Shown here: positions 17,045 to 26,147 of the stretch, piece by piece
Position numbering within the stretch: position 1 is the first letter of the stretch
How the letters are laid out: each line of letters starts with the position of its first letter
Origin: an uncultured Bacteroidales bacterium
Lineage (GTDB): Bacteria; Bacteroidota; Bacteroidia; Bacteroidales; UBA932
Length of the DNA: 64,000 nucleotides
Assembly: GCA_905235675.1 (NCBI GenBank)
Contig: CAJONC010000004.1
Span: 49,827-113,826 of the forward strand
Reading direction: 5' to 3'
Made by a program: the position numbers and the translations under genes
Notes under the pieces: generated by a model
Seen by the model: only the letters and a program-made list of their open reading frames with translations
What the model was told of the DNA's origin: nothing
Databases searched by the model: none

Positions 17045-17662
17045 TTATTGTGGTTTGAATTCCTGACGGTTGACTATTGAGCGGCCGAGGGTGACGGAGT
17101 CGGCATATTCGAGATCGTCGCCGAATGCGAGTCCGCGCGCGAGGGTGCTGACTTTGCCGCAGAGCGAAGATATCTTCTTATATAGATAAAGGGAGGTGGT
17201 CTCCCCTTCCACGTCGCCGCTGAGCGCGAGTATCACTTCCGTTTCCGGCCCCGCGGCCTGCAGCCTTTCCACGAGGGATCCTATCGCAAGGTCGCCCGGC
17301 CCCACTCCGTTTATCGGAGAGATGATGCCACCGAGCACGTGATAGACGCCTTTGTACTGTCCCGTAGCCTCTATGCTCATTACGTCGCGCACGCTTTCCA
17401 CCACGCAGACGGTGCCATGGTCCCTTCTGTCGTCGCTGCATATTCCACAGGTATCCCCGTCGCAAATCATGTTGCATTCGGAGCAGTAGTGCACCTTGTC
17501 GGCGAGGGCGTCCACCGCGGAGGCGAAATGGTGTATGTTTTCCGCAGGTTGCCGGAGCAGATGGAGCGCGAGACGCATGGCGCTGCGCGAACCCACTCCC
17601 GGAAGCGAGCCGATGGCTTCCACCGCATCCTGCAGGACTTTGGAAGGATATTCGTTCATCAT
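17045..17662 (-). CDS. recR: Recombination protein RecR
   Basis: A protein of 205 residues, standard for RecR. A helix-hairpin-helix segment (GSLPGVGSRSAMRLALHLL, about 18-36) is followed by a C4 zinc finger (Cys 60, 63, 72, 75) and a TOPRIM domain (CVVESVRDVMSIE, about 86-98). RecR loads RecA with RecO (and RecF) during gap repair. Two adjacent ATG codons (17657-17662) offer the start; the -7 box is so close that the mRNA would begin at or near the ATG. Confidence 0.96.
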   Translation of the reverse strand: MMNEYPSKVLQDAVEAIGSLPGVGSRSAMRLALHLLRQPAENIHHFASAVDALADKVHYCSECNMICDGDTCGICSDDRRDHGTVCVVESVRDVMSIEATGQYKGVYHVLGGIISPINGVGPGDLAIGSLVERLQAAGPETEVILALSGDVEGETTSLYLYKKISSLCGKVSTLARGLAFGDDLEYADSVTLGRSIVNRQEFKPQ

Positions 17663-17667
17663 TCCTG

Positions 17668-17675
17668 CAAAGATA
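17668..17675 (-). promoter_or_regulatory. recR -7 box, leaderless arrangement
   Basis: The minus strand reads TATCTTTG, ending 5 bases before the first recR ATG. With the usual 4-6 base distance from this box, transcription would begin at the start codon. It faces the corA promoter about 20-50 bases away. Confidence 0.5.
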
Positions 17676-17693
17676 AAAAATTAGGCTGCAAAG

Positions 17694-17723
17694 TTGAACA
17701 AAAACTTTTTTTGTTTACCTTTG
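17694..17723 (+). promoter_or_regulatory. corA promoter
   Basis: TTG at 17694-17696, a 19-base spacer and TACCTTTG at 17716-17723 match the Bacteroidota -33/-7 pattern. This places transcription start near 17728 and leaves a leader of about 85 bases. Confidence 0.6.
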
Positions 17724-17726
17724 CAC

Positions 17727-17811
17727 GCTGACTTATCCGTAATGTCAGCTAACCCGTAAATATTAACCCTTCCAGCGCCTTTGGGGCGCCGGGAACAAAC
17801 TTGGAAGCGGA
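17727..17811 (+). ncRNA. Structured corA mRNA leader that can hide the ribosome-binding site
   Basis: Two structures are visible. GCTGAC (17727-17732) pairs with GTCAGC (17744-17749) around 11 bases. Further on, CTTCCA (17769-17774) pairs with TGGAAG (17802-17807), and inside it GCGCC (17775-17779) pairs with GGCGC (17785-17789). The GGAAG of the outer stem is a Shine-Dalgarno-like sequence 4 bases before the corA ATG, so the stem would block ribosome entry. It does not match a riboswitch class that I recognise; Mg control is an inference from the gene. Confidence 0.5.
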
Positions 17812-18759
17812 ATGATCAGCATTTTCTACAGGCAAGGAGCTGAAATCATTGCAAGCCAGCACGAAACGGATTTTGCCAGGATTGACAAAAAAGACGTGCT
17901 ATGGATTGATCTCCTGTCGCCCACTGGCGACGAAAAACGTGCCACCGAGCAGTTTCTGGGCACCGAAATCCAAAGCCGTGCAACGGCCGAGGAGATCGAA
18001 AGTTCATCGCGTTTCTTCGAGAACGAGAAGGCTATTTTCGCCAACACCAACTTCCTCTCGCCCGCCGACGACGAGATGGCCATCGACCCTGTCTCCTTCA
18101 TAATAGTCGACGACCTGCTCACCACTCTCCGCGAGATACCCCTGCGGTCTTTTACATCGCTGCAGAGGCGCATCCAGGCAAGGCCTTTCCAGTTCAAGAA
18201 CGGATGGACGGTTTTCATCAACATCATGGACCAGCGCGTCGACCTCGATGCGGACATCATCGAGCTGATGAGCAAGGAGACCTCCCAGTTCAGCAAACGC
18301 ATCAACCAGAAGGAAGACATCAACGAAGATTTCCTCCTCGACATCAACCAGCTGCAGGAAAACGCCATGTTCGTCCGCGAGAACATAGTCGACAAGCAGC
18401 GCCTGATAACCAACATACTCAAGAGCGGCCGCACCCCCGACGAGTTCGACCCCAAGCTGAACGTACTCCTGCAGGATATCGGTTCACTCATCAACCACAC
18501 CAACTTCACCTTCGAAAGGCTGGAATACATGCAGGACACGGTCGTCGGTCTTATCAACCTCGACCAGAACAACATAATGAAGATTTTCACGCTCATCACC
18601 GTCCTGCTGATGCCTGCGACGCTGGTAACGAGTTTCTACGGGATGAACGTGGACCTTCCCATGCAGGGTGTCCATCTCGCATGGCTGTTTCTGACGATAC
18701 TGATGATATTCATAGTATTCGGCATCTGGTGGATTTTCCATAAAAAGAAAATGCTTTAA
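17812..18759 (+). CDS. corA: CorA-family magnesium/divalent cation transporter
   Basis: A protein of 315 residues with a large cytoplasmic N-terminal domain (about 1-255, long helices after 125) and two C-terminal membrane segments (about 257-277 and 290-310). The signature GMN, within TSFYGMNVDLPMQG (about 276-278), lies between them. CorA pentamers carry Mg, and in some members Co or Ni, into the cell. The C-terminal Lys-rich KKKML tail fits the intracellular end. A structured leader precedes it, and the esterase gene follows after one base, so the two are cotranscribed. Confidence 0.93.
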   Translation: MISIFYRQGAEIIASQHETDFARIDKKDVLWIDLLSPTGDEKRATEQFLGTEIQSRATAEEIESSSRFFENEKAIFANTNFLSPADDEMAIDPVSFIIVDDLLTTLREIPLRSFTSLQRRIQARPFQFKNGWTVFINIMDQRVDLDADIIELMSKETSQFSKRINQKEDINEDFLLDINQLQENAMFVRENIVDKQRLITNILKSGRTPDEFDPKLNVLLQDIGSLINHTNFTFERLEYMQDTVVGLINLDQNNIMKIFTLITVLLMPATLVTSFYGMNVDLPMQGVHLAWLFLTILMIFIVFGIWWIFHKKKML

Positions 18760-18760
18760 C

Positions 18761-20806
18761 ATGAAAAGAGCCCTACTGTCTGCACTGACGCTTCTCGCGG
18801 GCCTGTGCGCAAGCGCCAGGGTACAGCTTACTCCACTGTTTTCCGACGACATGGTGTTCCAGCAGAGATGCTCCGCACCCGTATGGGGCAAGGCTGCTCC
18901 GGGGGCCGTGGTGGAAGTCACCCCTTCGTGGAGCCGGCGCACGTACTCCACTGTGGCGGGAGCTGACGGAAAATGGAGCGTAAACATAGACACTCCGAAG
19001 GGATCTTTCAAAAAACACAGCATAAGCATTTCCGACGGAGAACCCGTTGTGCTGCACAACGTCCTGGTGGGCGAAGTCTGGCTTGCATCGGGCCAGTCAA
19101 ACATGCAGATGCCCATGGAAAGCTGGAGGGCGGTCCGCACGAACCAGGACGATATCAACAACGCCGCGCAATATTCCTGCCTGCGCCTGCTCCAGGTGTC
19201 GAGGGCTACCGGAATGAGCGAACACGATTATTTCAGCGCAGACTTCGGCAAATGGACGGAATCCTCCCCCGAAACGGTGCGTAACTTTTCCGCCGTCGCC
19301 TGGTACTTCGGGCGCAAACTGATGCAGGACCTTAAAGTGCCAGTGGGAATTATACTCAGCAGCTGGGGCGGAACAGTAATCGAAGCCTGGATGAGCGCCG
19401 GAGCAGTCAACGAATTTCCGGAATTCCGTTCAGACCTGGCTCAGGTCCGGAGCCTTTCCGACAATGAAAGCGAACGGGAAAGGACTTTCGAGGAGGAAAT
19501 TTCGGCATTTTACAATAAAGTGACAGCCGAAGACAAAGGCCTTGTAAACGGCGTCGCCGTCTGGGCAAAGCCCGGATTCGACGACAGCGCCTGGAGGACC
19601 ATGACACTCCCTGCCGCCGTGCAGGAACTCTGGCCGGCCACCAACGGAATCTACTGGTTCCGCAAGGAGATTGAAATCCCCGCCGGCTGGGCGGGGCAGG
19701 ACCTCACGCTCTCCCTCGGTCCCATCGACGACTTCGACGAAACCTACTGGAACGGAGAGCAGGTAGGCAGCGGCCGCGTATGGAACAAGGGCCGCGAATA
19801 CACGGTTCCGGCCCGCCTCGTGAAGCCGGGAAAGACCGTGATCTGCATTCGCAATACCGACGACCATGGCAACGGAGGTCTTTACGGAGACGCTTCGCTG
19901 ATGTATGTAGTCAATGCAAACGGAGAGAAGATACGCCTCGACAACGAATGGAAGGTCACACTTTCGGTGTCTTTTGAAGGCATGCCCAAGTCCACGGCCC
20001 GCGAGCCTAACCTCGTGACCGTGCTTTACAACGCCATGGTAAAGCCACTCGCGCCTTTTGCAATCAAGGGTGCGATATGGTATCAGGGCGAATCCAATGC
20101 CGACCGCGCATTCCAATACCGTGAACTGATGAGTTCGATGATACTCGACTGGAGGGCGCTATGGGGATACGACTTCCCCTTCTACATCACCCAGCTTGCC
20201 AATTACAAAGACATACGGGTGAACCCTGGGGATGACGAATGGGCGGAACTTCGCGAGGCTCAGGCCCTTGCCACGCAGAGGCTTGACAAAGTGGGCATGG
20301 CCTGCATAATGGATCTCGGAGAGGCCGACGACATTCACCCCGTGCGCAAGCAGGAGGTGGGATCTAGGCTCGCGAACCTGGCCGAGGCCAATGACTACGG
20401 CAGGAAGCAGGTCTGCAAAGGTCCGCAGTTCGAGTCGTACAGGATTCAGGACGGCAGCATCAAGGTAAAGTTCAGCAATGTGGCCGGAGGCCTCAGGATT
20501 ATTCCTTCCGGTGATTTTGCAAAGGACAGATACGGTGCGAAGGGCGCAGGTTCGGAGATGGTGGGAAAGGCGGAAAGAGGAGAACTGTGCGGATTCCAGA
20601 TTGCAGGCGCAGACAGGAAGTGGCGCTGGGCGGAGGCGAGGATAGAAGGGGATGAAGTCGTGGTGAGCAACTCTGAAGTAAAGCGTCCGGTGGCGGTGAG
20701 ATATGCCTGGTCGGCCAACCCGGTCTGCAACCTTTTCAACTCCGAAGGCTTGCCGGCTGAGCCTTTCCGTACCGACGGATGGCCGGAAATCACTGCCGGC
20801 AGATAG
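18761..20806 (+). CDS. Secreted sialate O-acetylesterase-type SGNH hydrolase
   Basis: A protein of 681 residues with a signal peptide (about 1-20). FSDDMVFQQRCSAPVWGKA is the usual opening of the family; VWLASGQSNMQMPMES (about 107-122) holds the catalytic Ser of the SGNH block, WYQGESNAD near 440 is a second conserved block, and DIHPVRK near 526 gives the Asp-x-His pair. An inserted jelly-roll module lies at about 260-390. Members remove acetyl esters from sialic acids or from plant and microbial glycans; this copy is far from sialidase genes and lies among glycosidases, so a glycan deacetylase role is as likely as sialate cleavage. Confidence 0.88.
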   Translation: MKRALLSALTLLAGLCASARVQLTPLFSDDMVFQQRCSAPVWGKAAPGAVVEVTPSWSRRTYSTVAGADGKWSVNIDTPKGSFKKHSISISDGEPVVLHNVLVGEVWLASGQSNMQMPMESWRAVRTNQDDINNAAQYSCLRLLQVSRATGMSEHDYFSADFGKWTESSPETVRNFSAVAWYFGRKLMQDLKVPVGIILSSWGGTVIEAWMSAGAVNEFPEFRSDLAQVRSLSDNESERERTFEEEISAFYNKVTAEDKGLVNGVAVWAKPGFDDSAWRTMTLPAAVQELWPATNGIYWFRKEIEIPAGWAGQDLTLSLGPIDDFDETYWNGEQVGSGRVWNKGREYTVPARLVKPGKTVICIRNTDDHGNGGLYGDASLMYVVNANGEKIRLDNEWKVTLSVSFEGMPKSTAREPNLVTVLYNAMVKPLAPFAIKGAIWYQGESNADRAFQYRELMSSMILDWRALWGYDFPFYITQLANYKDIRVNPGDDEWAELREAQALATQRLDKVGMACIMDLGEADDIHPVRKQEVGSRLANLAEANDYGRKQVCKGPQFESYRIQDGSIKVKFSNVAGGLRIIPSGDFAKDRYGAKGAGSEMVGKAERGELCGFQIAGADRKWRWAEARIEGDEVVVSNSEVKRPVAVRYAWSANPVCNLFNSEGLPAEPFRTDGWPEITAGR

Positions 20807-20825
20807 CAGTTGCGGGATTGTTGCA

Positions 20826-20850
20826 TGCCGGCTGCACGCATACGCCGGCA
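20826..20850 (+). repeat. Hairpin between esterase and NSS transporter genes
   Basis: TGCCGGC (20826-20832) and GCCGGCA (20844-20850) pair perfectly around 11 bases. No U-run follows, so it is not a standard terminator; it may stabilise the upstream mRNA or weaken read-through into the transporter gene 17 bases later. Confidence 0.4.
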
Positions 20851-20867
20851 ACATATAGTAGTGTATT

Positions 20868-22223
20868 ATGCAGAATAAAGAAACTTTCGGAAGCAAGTTT
20901 GCCATTATTGCGGCCATGGCGGGATCAGCCATAGGCCTCGGCAACATCTGGCGTTTCCCTTATGTGATTGGTGAAAACGGCGGTGCCGCCTTCATTATCA
21001 TTTATATAGCGGCATCCCTGTTCCTTTCCATTCCCATATTCATTGCGGAATTCACGATAGGCCGGCGCAGCGGGGCCAACTGTTTCGGGGCCTTGAATAC
21101 TCTCGCGCCCCACAAAAGCTGGAAATTCACAGGCATGCTGTGCATAATAACCCCTACCATCATCCTGTCATATTATTCGGTTGTCGGAGGATGGAGCATA
21201 GAGTACCTGTTCCAGGCCCTCACCCTGCAGTTCCTGAATCCTTCCGAAAACGTCGCCGGTAGTTTCGAGGCATTCATCTGCGCTCCGGCGGCTCCGCTGG
21301 TCACATTCCTGATATTCCTCGCGCTCACCTGCCTGATTGTGGCGGGAGGGCTCCACAAAGGCATAGAGAAGTTCAGCAAAATCGCAATCCCTGTTCTTTT
21401 CTTCCTTATTCTCGGCCTTGCAGTCTATTCATTCACCATCAAGGGCGGAGCCGAAGGCATCAGATATCTTGTCTCCCCCGACTTCTCCAAACTGACGCCC
21501 CGATCCTTTGCCAACGCCATAGGGCAGTCGTTCTATTCGATATCCCTCGGCATGGGCATAATCATCACCTATTCCTCCTACGTAAGCAAAGACGACAACA
21601 TGTTCATGTCGGGCCTCGGAACGGCAGGTTTCGACCTTATCTTCGCCCTGCTTGCAGGCTTTGCAATAATGCCTGCGGTATTCGCGGCGGGAATAGGCCC
21701 CGGCTCCGGCCCCGGACTTATCTTCGACACTCTTCCCTTCATCTTCTCCGATATGTGCAAGAGCGCTCCGATACTCGGCAGCATAGTGGGAATAACCTTC
21801 TTCCTCACAGTTACCATCGCCGCCCTCACCTCGTCGGTGTCGCTGCTGGAAGTACCTGTAGCATGGATGATAGAAGAAAAGCATGTGAAGCGCTCCAGTG
21901 CCATAGCCATAGTATTTGTCATCGTCGCCATTCTCGGTTCCGCCAGCGCCCTGGCATACGGGCCGCTCAAAAATATCACGATTTCAGGGTACGGCATCTT
22001 CGACGCCGTGGATATTTTCTGCTGCAATTTCCTCCTTCCTCTCGGCGGCCTGCTCTGTGTGATTTTCGTGGGATGGGTGATGAAGAAGTCCGACGTCGAG
22101 GACGAATTCACAAGCGGAGGCAAGTACGGATTCAACTCCAGAATCTTCCCTTTTGTGTATTTTCTCGAAAGATTCCTGGCGCCGCTCGCAATCGGAATCA
22201 TCGTACTTGCAAACTTTTTTTAA
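20868..22223 (+). CDS. Sodium-dependent transporter, NSS/SNF family
   Basis: A protein of 451 residues with about eleven or twelve membrane segments. The opening AAMAGSAIGLGNIWRFPYVIGENGGAAF holds the unwound TM1 motif of the LeuT fold (shown here across residues 16-43), and SFYSISLGMGIIITYSSY (about 224-241) is TM6. These carriers use a Na gradient to import amino acids or related amines; the substrate cannot be read. A strong terminator follows, so transcription from the corA-esterase side ends here. Confidence 0.92.
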   Translation: MQNKETFGSKFAIIAAMAGSAIGLGNIWRFPYVIGENGGAAFIIIYIAASLFLSIPIFIAEFTIGRRSGANCFGALNTLAPHKSWKFTGMLCIITPTIILSYYSVVGGWSIEYLFQALTLQFLNPSENVAGSFEAFICAPAAPLVTFLIFLALTCLIVAGGLHKGIEKFSKIAIPVLFFLILGLAVYSFTIKGGAEGIRYLVSPDFSKLTPRSFANAIGQSFYSISLGMGIIITYSSYVSKDDNMFMSGLGTAGFDLIFALLAGFAIMPAVFAAGIGPGSGPGLIFDTLPFIFSDMCKSAPILGSIVGITFFLTVTIAALTSSVSLLEVPVAWMIEEKHVKRSSAIAIVFVIVAILGSASALAYGPLKNITISGYGIFDAVDIFCCNFLLPLGGLLCVIFVGWVMKKSDVEDEFTSGGKYGFNSRIFPFVYFLERFLAPLAIGIIVLANFF

Positions 22224-22230
22224 AAAACAA

Positions 22231-22260
22231 AGGACACGCCCGCAGTTGGCGTGTTTTTTG
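22231..22260 (+). terminator. Rho-independent terminator after the NSS transporter gene
   Basis: ACACGCC (22234-22240) pairs with GGCGTGT (22248-22254) around a 7-base loop, followed by a run of six T. Confidence 0.85.
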
Positions 22261-22273
22261 TTGCAAATATTGC

Positions 22274-22281
22274 TAAATTTG
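22274..22281 (+). promoter_or_regulatory. pckA promoter -7 box
   Basis: TAAATTTG matches TAnnTTTG and lies 37 bases before the pckA ATG at 22319, directly after the terminator. No -33 box at good spacing is seen. Confidence 0.5.
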
Positions 22282-22318
22282 CATCGCAAAAATAAAATTA
22301 TTCAATTCAAATTATATT

Positions 22319-23926
22319 ATGGATAAAAGAACTCTTGCCAAGTATGGCATCACAGGAGTAAAGGAAATCCTCTACAACCCCACTTACGAGGTTCTCTACA
22401 ACGAAGAAACCAAACCCGGACTCGAAGGCTTCGACAAAGGCCAGGTGACTGAACTCGGCGCTATCAACGTCATGACCGGCATCTACACCGGACGTTCTCC
22501 CAAAGACAAGTACATCGTCTACGACAAGAACTCCAAGGACACCGTATGGTGGACTTCCGACGAGTACAAGAACGACAACCATCCCATGAGCCAGGAGACC
22601 TGGAAAGAGGTCAGGAAACTTGCCAGGGAGCAGCTCAGCGGCAAGCGCCTCTTCGTGGTCGACGGATTCTGCGGCACCCACACCGACACCCGCATGAAGA
22701 TCCGTTTCATCATGGAAGTTGCATGGCAGGCCCACTTCGTGACCAACATGTTCATCCGTCCCCAGAACCAGAAGGAATTCGACCAGGAACCCGACTTCGT
22801 GGTTTACTGCGCAGCCAAGGCCAAGGTTGACAATTACAAGGAACTCGGGCTCAACAGCGAAACCTGCATCGCTTTCAACGTTACCAGCAAGGAGCAGGTT
22901 ATCCTCAACACCTGGTACGGCGGCGAAATGAAGAAGGGCATGTTCTCGATGCAGAACTACTTCCTTCCCCTCAAGGGCATCGCATCCATGCACTGCTCCG
23001 CCAACACCGACCTCAACGGCGAAAACACCGCCATCTTCTTCGGCCTCTCAGGCACCGGCAAGACCACCCTTTCCACCGACCCCAAGCGTCTGCTTATCGG
23101 TGACGACGAGCACGGCTGGGACAACAAGGGCGTGTTCAACCTCGAAGGCGGCTGCTACGCCAAGGTTATCAACCTCGACAAAGAAAGCGAACCCGACATC
23201 TACAACGCAATCCGCCGCGACGCCCTCCTCGAGAACGTGACCGTGGACAAGGACGGCAAGATCGACTTCTCCGACAAGAGCGTCACCGAGAACACCCGCG
23301 TCAGCTATCCTATCTACCATATCGACAAGATAGTCCGCCCTAAGTCCGAGGGTCCCGCCGCAAAGCAGGTCATCTTCCTCAGCGCCGATGCATTCGGAGT
23401 CCTTCCTCCCGTCAGCATCCTCACCCCTGAGCAGACCAAGTACTACTTCCTCTCCGGCTTCACCGCAAAACTCGCCGGAACCGAGCGCGGAATCACCGAG
23501 CCCACTCCTACCTTCTCCGCCTGCTTCGGCCAGGCATTCCTCGAACTGCATCCTACCAAGTATGCCGAGGAACTCGTCAAGAAGATGAAGAAGAGCGGCG
23601 CAAAGGCCTACCTCGTGAACACCGGATGGAACGGAACAGGCAAGCGCATCTCCATCAAGGATACCCGCGGAATCATCGACGCCATCCTCAACGGCAGCAT
23701 CGACAAGACTCCCACCAAGCAGATTCCTTACTTCAACTTCGCGGTTCCTACAGTCCTCGAAGGAGTCGACACCGGAATCCTCGATCCCCGCGACACCTAC
23801 AAGAACCCTGCAGACTGGGATGAGAAGGCAAAGGATCTTGCAAGCCGCTTCATCAAGAACTTCCACAAGTACGAAGGCAACCGTGCAGGAAAGGCTCTCG
23901 TGAAGGCCGGTCCCAAGATCAAGTAA
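22319..23926 (+). CDS. pckA: ATP-dependent phosphoenolpyruvate carboxykinase
   Basis: A protein of 535 residues, standard for the ATP-type enzyme. [18 protein letters not shown] (about 240-257) is the kinase-1a P-loop, [10 protein letters not shown] follows as the metal-binding block, and [10 protein letters not shown] (about 59-68) and [18 protein letters not shown] are conserved. It interconverts oxaloacetate and PEP; in Bacteroidales it often works toward oxaloacetate, fixing CO2 and making ATP during succinate/propionate formation. The codon choice is strongly biased (GGC, AAG, CTC, ATC), suggesting high expression. It is monocistronic, between two terminators. Confidence 0.97.
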   Translation: MDKRTLAKYGITGVKEILYNPTYEVLYNEETKPGLEGFDKGQVTELGAINVMTGIYTGRSPKDKYIVYDKNSKDTVWWTSDEYKNDNHPMSQETWKEVRKLAREQLSGKRLFVVDGFCGTHTDTRMKIRFIMEVAWQAHFVTNMFIRPQNQKEFDQEPDFVVYCAAKAKVDNYKELGLNSETCIAFNVTSKEQVILNTWYGGEMKKGMFSMQNYFLPLKGIASMHCSANTDLNGENTAIFFGLSGTGKTTLSTDPKRLLIGDDEHGWDNKGVFNLEGGCYAKVINLDKESEPDIYNAIRRDALLENVTVDKDGKIDFSDKSVTENTRVSYPIYHIDKIVRPKSEGPAAKQVIFLSADAFGVLPPVSILTPEQTKYYFLSGFTAKLAGTERGITEPTPTFSACFGQAFLELHPTKYAEELVKKMKKSGAKAYLVNTGWNGTGKRISIKDTRGIIDAILNGSIDKTPTKQIPYFNFAVPTVLEGVDTGILDPRDTYKNPADWDEKAKDLASRFIKNFHKYEGNRAGKALVKAGPKIK

Positions 23927-23946
23927 TTTAATACTATATTCTTATT

Positions 23947-23980
23947 AAGGCGGATGGCATCCAGGCTCTCCGCCTTTTTT
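23947..23980 (+). terminator. Rho-independent terminator after pckA
   Basis: AAGGCGGA (23947-23954) pairs perfectly with TCCGCCTT (23969-23976); the pairing runs into a T-run (23975-23980). Confidence 0.85.
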
Positions 23981-23982
23981 AT

Positions 23983-23990
23983 TATATTTG
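23983..23990 (+). promoter_or_regulatory. recG -7 box, leaderless arrangement
   Basis: TATATTTG ends 5 bases before the recG ATG at 23996, which predicts transcription starting at or next to the start codon. Confidence 0.55.
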
Positions 23991-23995
23991 CAGAT

Positions 23996-26143
23996 ATGGC
24001 AACGGCATTGAGTTCTGACATACAGTATTTGAGCGGAGTGGGGCCCAAAAGGGCCGCGCTGCTGCGGAGCGAACTCGGTGTCGAAACCTTCGGAGACCTG
24101 ATCCACGTCTATCCCTTCCGTTACATAGACCGCAGCCGTATATGGCACATAGGCGAAGTTACAGGCGACCTTGCATACGTGCAGATTCAGGGCACGGTGC
24201 GCAGCGCCACCCTCCTTGGGCCCAAAGGCGCCACAGTCATGGCCGGCGGCGGGCCCGTAGTTCCTGTGGCGGCCAAACGCCTGAGCGTTATGGTGGAGGA
24301 CGGTACCGGAGAGATGGAGATGGTTTTCTTCAAAGGCATCAAGTGGAATGCCGAGAAGCTGAAACCAGGCTGCACCTTCCTGTTTTTCGGAAAGCCTTCC
24401 GAATTCAACGGCAGGCTGAACATAGTGCATCCGGAGATAGACGCACCCGTCGCCGGAGGAGCCGAAGCCAAAGGCACTCTCACAGGAGTATACCCCAGTA
24501 CCGAAAAGCTGAAGAACGGAGGAATCACAGGCAAGGTGATGTGCAAGCTCCAGGCCTCTGCACTCTCCGCCTGCCTTCCCGAGATCAGGGAAACCCTGCC
24601 GGAATATGTGCTAAAGGACAATGCCCTTGTGCCCCTCAGCTATGCTTTGCGCAACATCCATTTCCCCGCCGACCATTATGCCCTGGAGAAATCCGTGCGC
24701 AGGCTGAAATTCGAAGAACTCTTCTTCCTTCAGCTTTCCCTGCTGAAACAGAAATACGTACGGTCCAGAGGCACGGAGGGCCTGCCGGTAAACAAAGTCG
24801 GCACTGCCTTCAACTCCTGCTACAACGCCCTGCCCTATGAACTTACCGGTGCACAGAAGCGGGTTATACGCGAGATTCACAACGATATGAAAAGCGGTCA
24901 CCAGATGAACCGCCTGCTGCAGGGCGATGTGGGCTCAGGAAAAACCATGGTGGCAGTGCTCAGCGCCCTTCTTGCCATAGACAATGGTTATCAGGCCTGC
25001 ATAATGGCCCCCACGGAAGTGCTTGCCCAACAGCATTTCGCCAATATCAGCCGTTATCTGGAGCCCACCGGCGTGCGCTGCACCCTGCTTACCGGAAGCA
25101 GCACCCGGAAGGAACGCAGGGAGATTGACGAGGGACTTCGCGACGGCAGCATAGGGATAATAGTGGGGACTCACGCCCTGTTGGAAGACAATGTGGTATT
25201 CCGTGCCCTCGGGCTTGCCATAATCGACGAGCAGCACCGTTTCGGAGTCGACCAGCGTGCCAAACTATGGTCCAAAGGGCCGTGCATTCCCCCGCATGTC
25301 CTCGTCATGACGGCTACGCCGATTCCGAGAACCCTCGCGATGACGCTTTACGGCGACCTCGACGTGAGCGTGATAGACGAACTTCCTCCTGGACGCAAGC
25401 CCGTAAAAACCACAATGATATCCGATGCCAAGAAAGGATCGGTCTACAATTTCATGCGCAGGCAGATAGAGCTCGGAAGGCAGGTGTTCGTGGTGTATCC
25501 CCTCATCTTCGAAAGCGAAAAAATGGATCTCAACAACCTCGAAATGGGATACGAAGAGATTATCAGGCGCTTTCCGGACCCCGAATACAAGGTTGCGATA
25601 GTGCACGGCCAGCAGACAGCGGAAGTAAAGAACTTCAACATGGCGGCATTCGCCGCAGGAAGAGCACAGATACTTGTATCCACCACTGTGATTGAGGTTG
25701 GTGTAGATGTGCCGAATGCATCGGTGATGGTAATCGAGAGCGCACAGCGTTTCGGGCTGTCGCAGCTTCACCAGCTTCGCGGACGCGTAGGGCGTGGCGC
25801 CGACGAAAGTTACTGCATACTCGTTCACGACTACAAGACCTCGGCCGAGGCGCGCAAGCGTCTGGAACTGATGTGTTCCACGAACGACGGCTTTGAAATT
25901 GCAGAGGAAGACATGAAGATGCGCGGCCCCGGCGATCTGGAAGGCACGCAGCAGAGCGGTCTTCCGGTGAAACTCAGCATAGCCTCCCTTGCAAAAGACG
26001 GAATTATGCTCAACGAAGCGAGGGTATACGCCGACAGGGTGCTGGATGCAGATCCATCCCTCAGTCTCCCTGCGAACAGCCTGCTTGCAGCGGGGCTGCG
26101 CGAAGGAAAATACGACATAAAAGATTATAGTAAAATCAGTTAA
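23996..26143 (+). CDS. recG: ATP-dependent DNA helicase RecG
   Basis: A protein of 715 residues. The wedge/OB domain fills about 55-150 after a helix-hairpin-helix-like start (YLSGVGPKRAALLRSELGV). Superfamily 2 motifs follow: GDVGSGKTMVA (about 310, Walker A), IIDEQHRFGVDQR (about 409-421, DEQH box), MTATPIPRTLAMT, and the TRG region near 560-600. RecG remodels stalled forks and Holliday junctions. A longer frame starts at 23954, but that Met lies inside the pckA terminator; the -7 box position selects 23996. The S9 peptidase gene starts 4 bases after the stop. Confidence 0.96.
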   Translation: MATALSSDIQYLSGVGPKRAALLRSELGVETFGDLIHVYPFRYIDRSRIWHIGEVTGDLAYVQIQGTVRSATLLGPKGATVMAGGGPVVPVAAKRLSVMVEDGTGEMEMVFFKGIKWNAEKLKPGCTFLFFGKPSEFNGRLNIVHPEIDAPVAGGAEAKGTLTGVYPSTEKLKNGGITGKVMCKLQASALSACLPEIRETLPEYVLKDNALVPLSYALRNIHFPADHYALEKSVRRLKFEELFFLQLSLLKQKYVRSRGTEGLPVNKVGTAFNSCYNALPYELTGAQKRVIREIHNDMKSGHQMNRLLQGDVGSGKTMVAVLSALLAIDNGYQACIMAPTEVLAQQHFANISRYLEPTGVRCTLLTGSSTRKERREIDEGLRDGSIGIIVGTHALLEDNVVFRALGLAIIDEQHRFGVDQRAKLWSKGPCIPPHVLVMTATPIPRTLAMTLYGDLDVSVIDELPPGRKPVKTTMISDAKKGSVYNFMRRQIELGRQVFVVYPLIFESEKMDLNNLEMGYEEIIRRFPDPEYKVAIVHGQQTAEVKNFNMAAFAAGRAQILVSTTVIEVGVDVPNASVMVIESAQRFGLSQLHQLRGRVGRGADESYCILVHDYKTSAEARKRLELMCSTNDGFEIAEEDMKMRGPGDLEGTQQSGLPVKLSIASLAKDGIMLNEARVYADRVLDADPSLSLPANSLLAAGLREGKYDIKDYSKIS

Positions 26144-26147
26144 ATAT

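Noticed and set aside
17727..17811. Known Mg riboswitch (M-box) before corA
   Set aside because: The leader is too short (about 85 bases) and lacks the multi-helix layout of the M-box.
18761..20806. A sialic-acid utilisation locus
   Set aside because: Only the esterase-like gene is present; no sialidase, nanA or epimerase is near.
23954..23995. Earlier start for recG at 23954
   Set aside because: The codon lies within the pckA terminator stem and upstream of the -7 box at 23983-23990.
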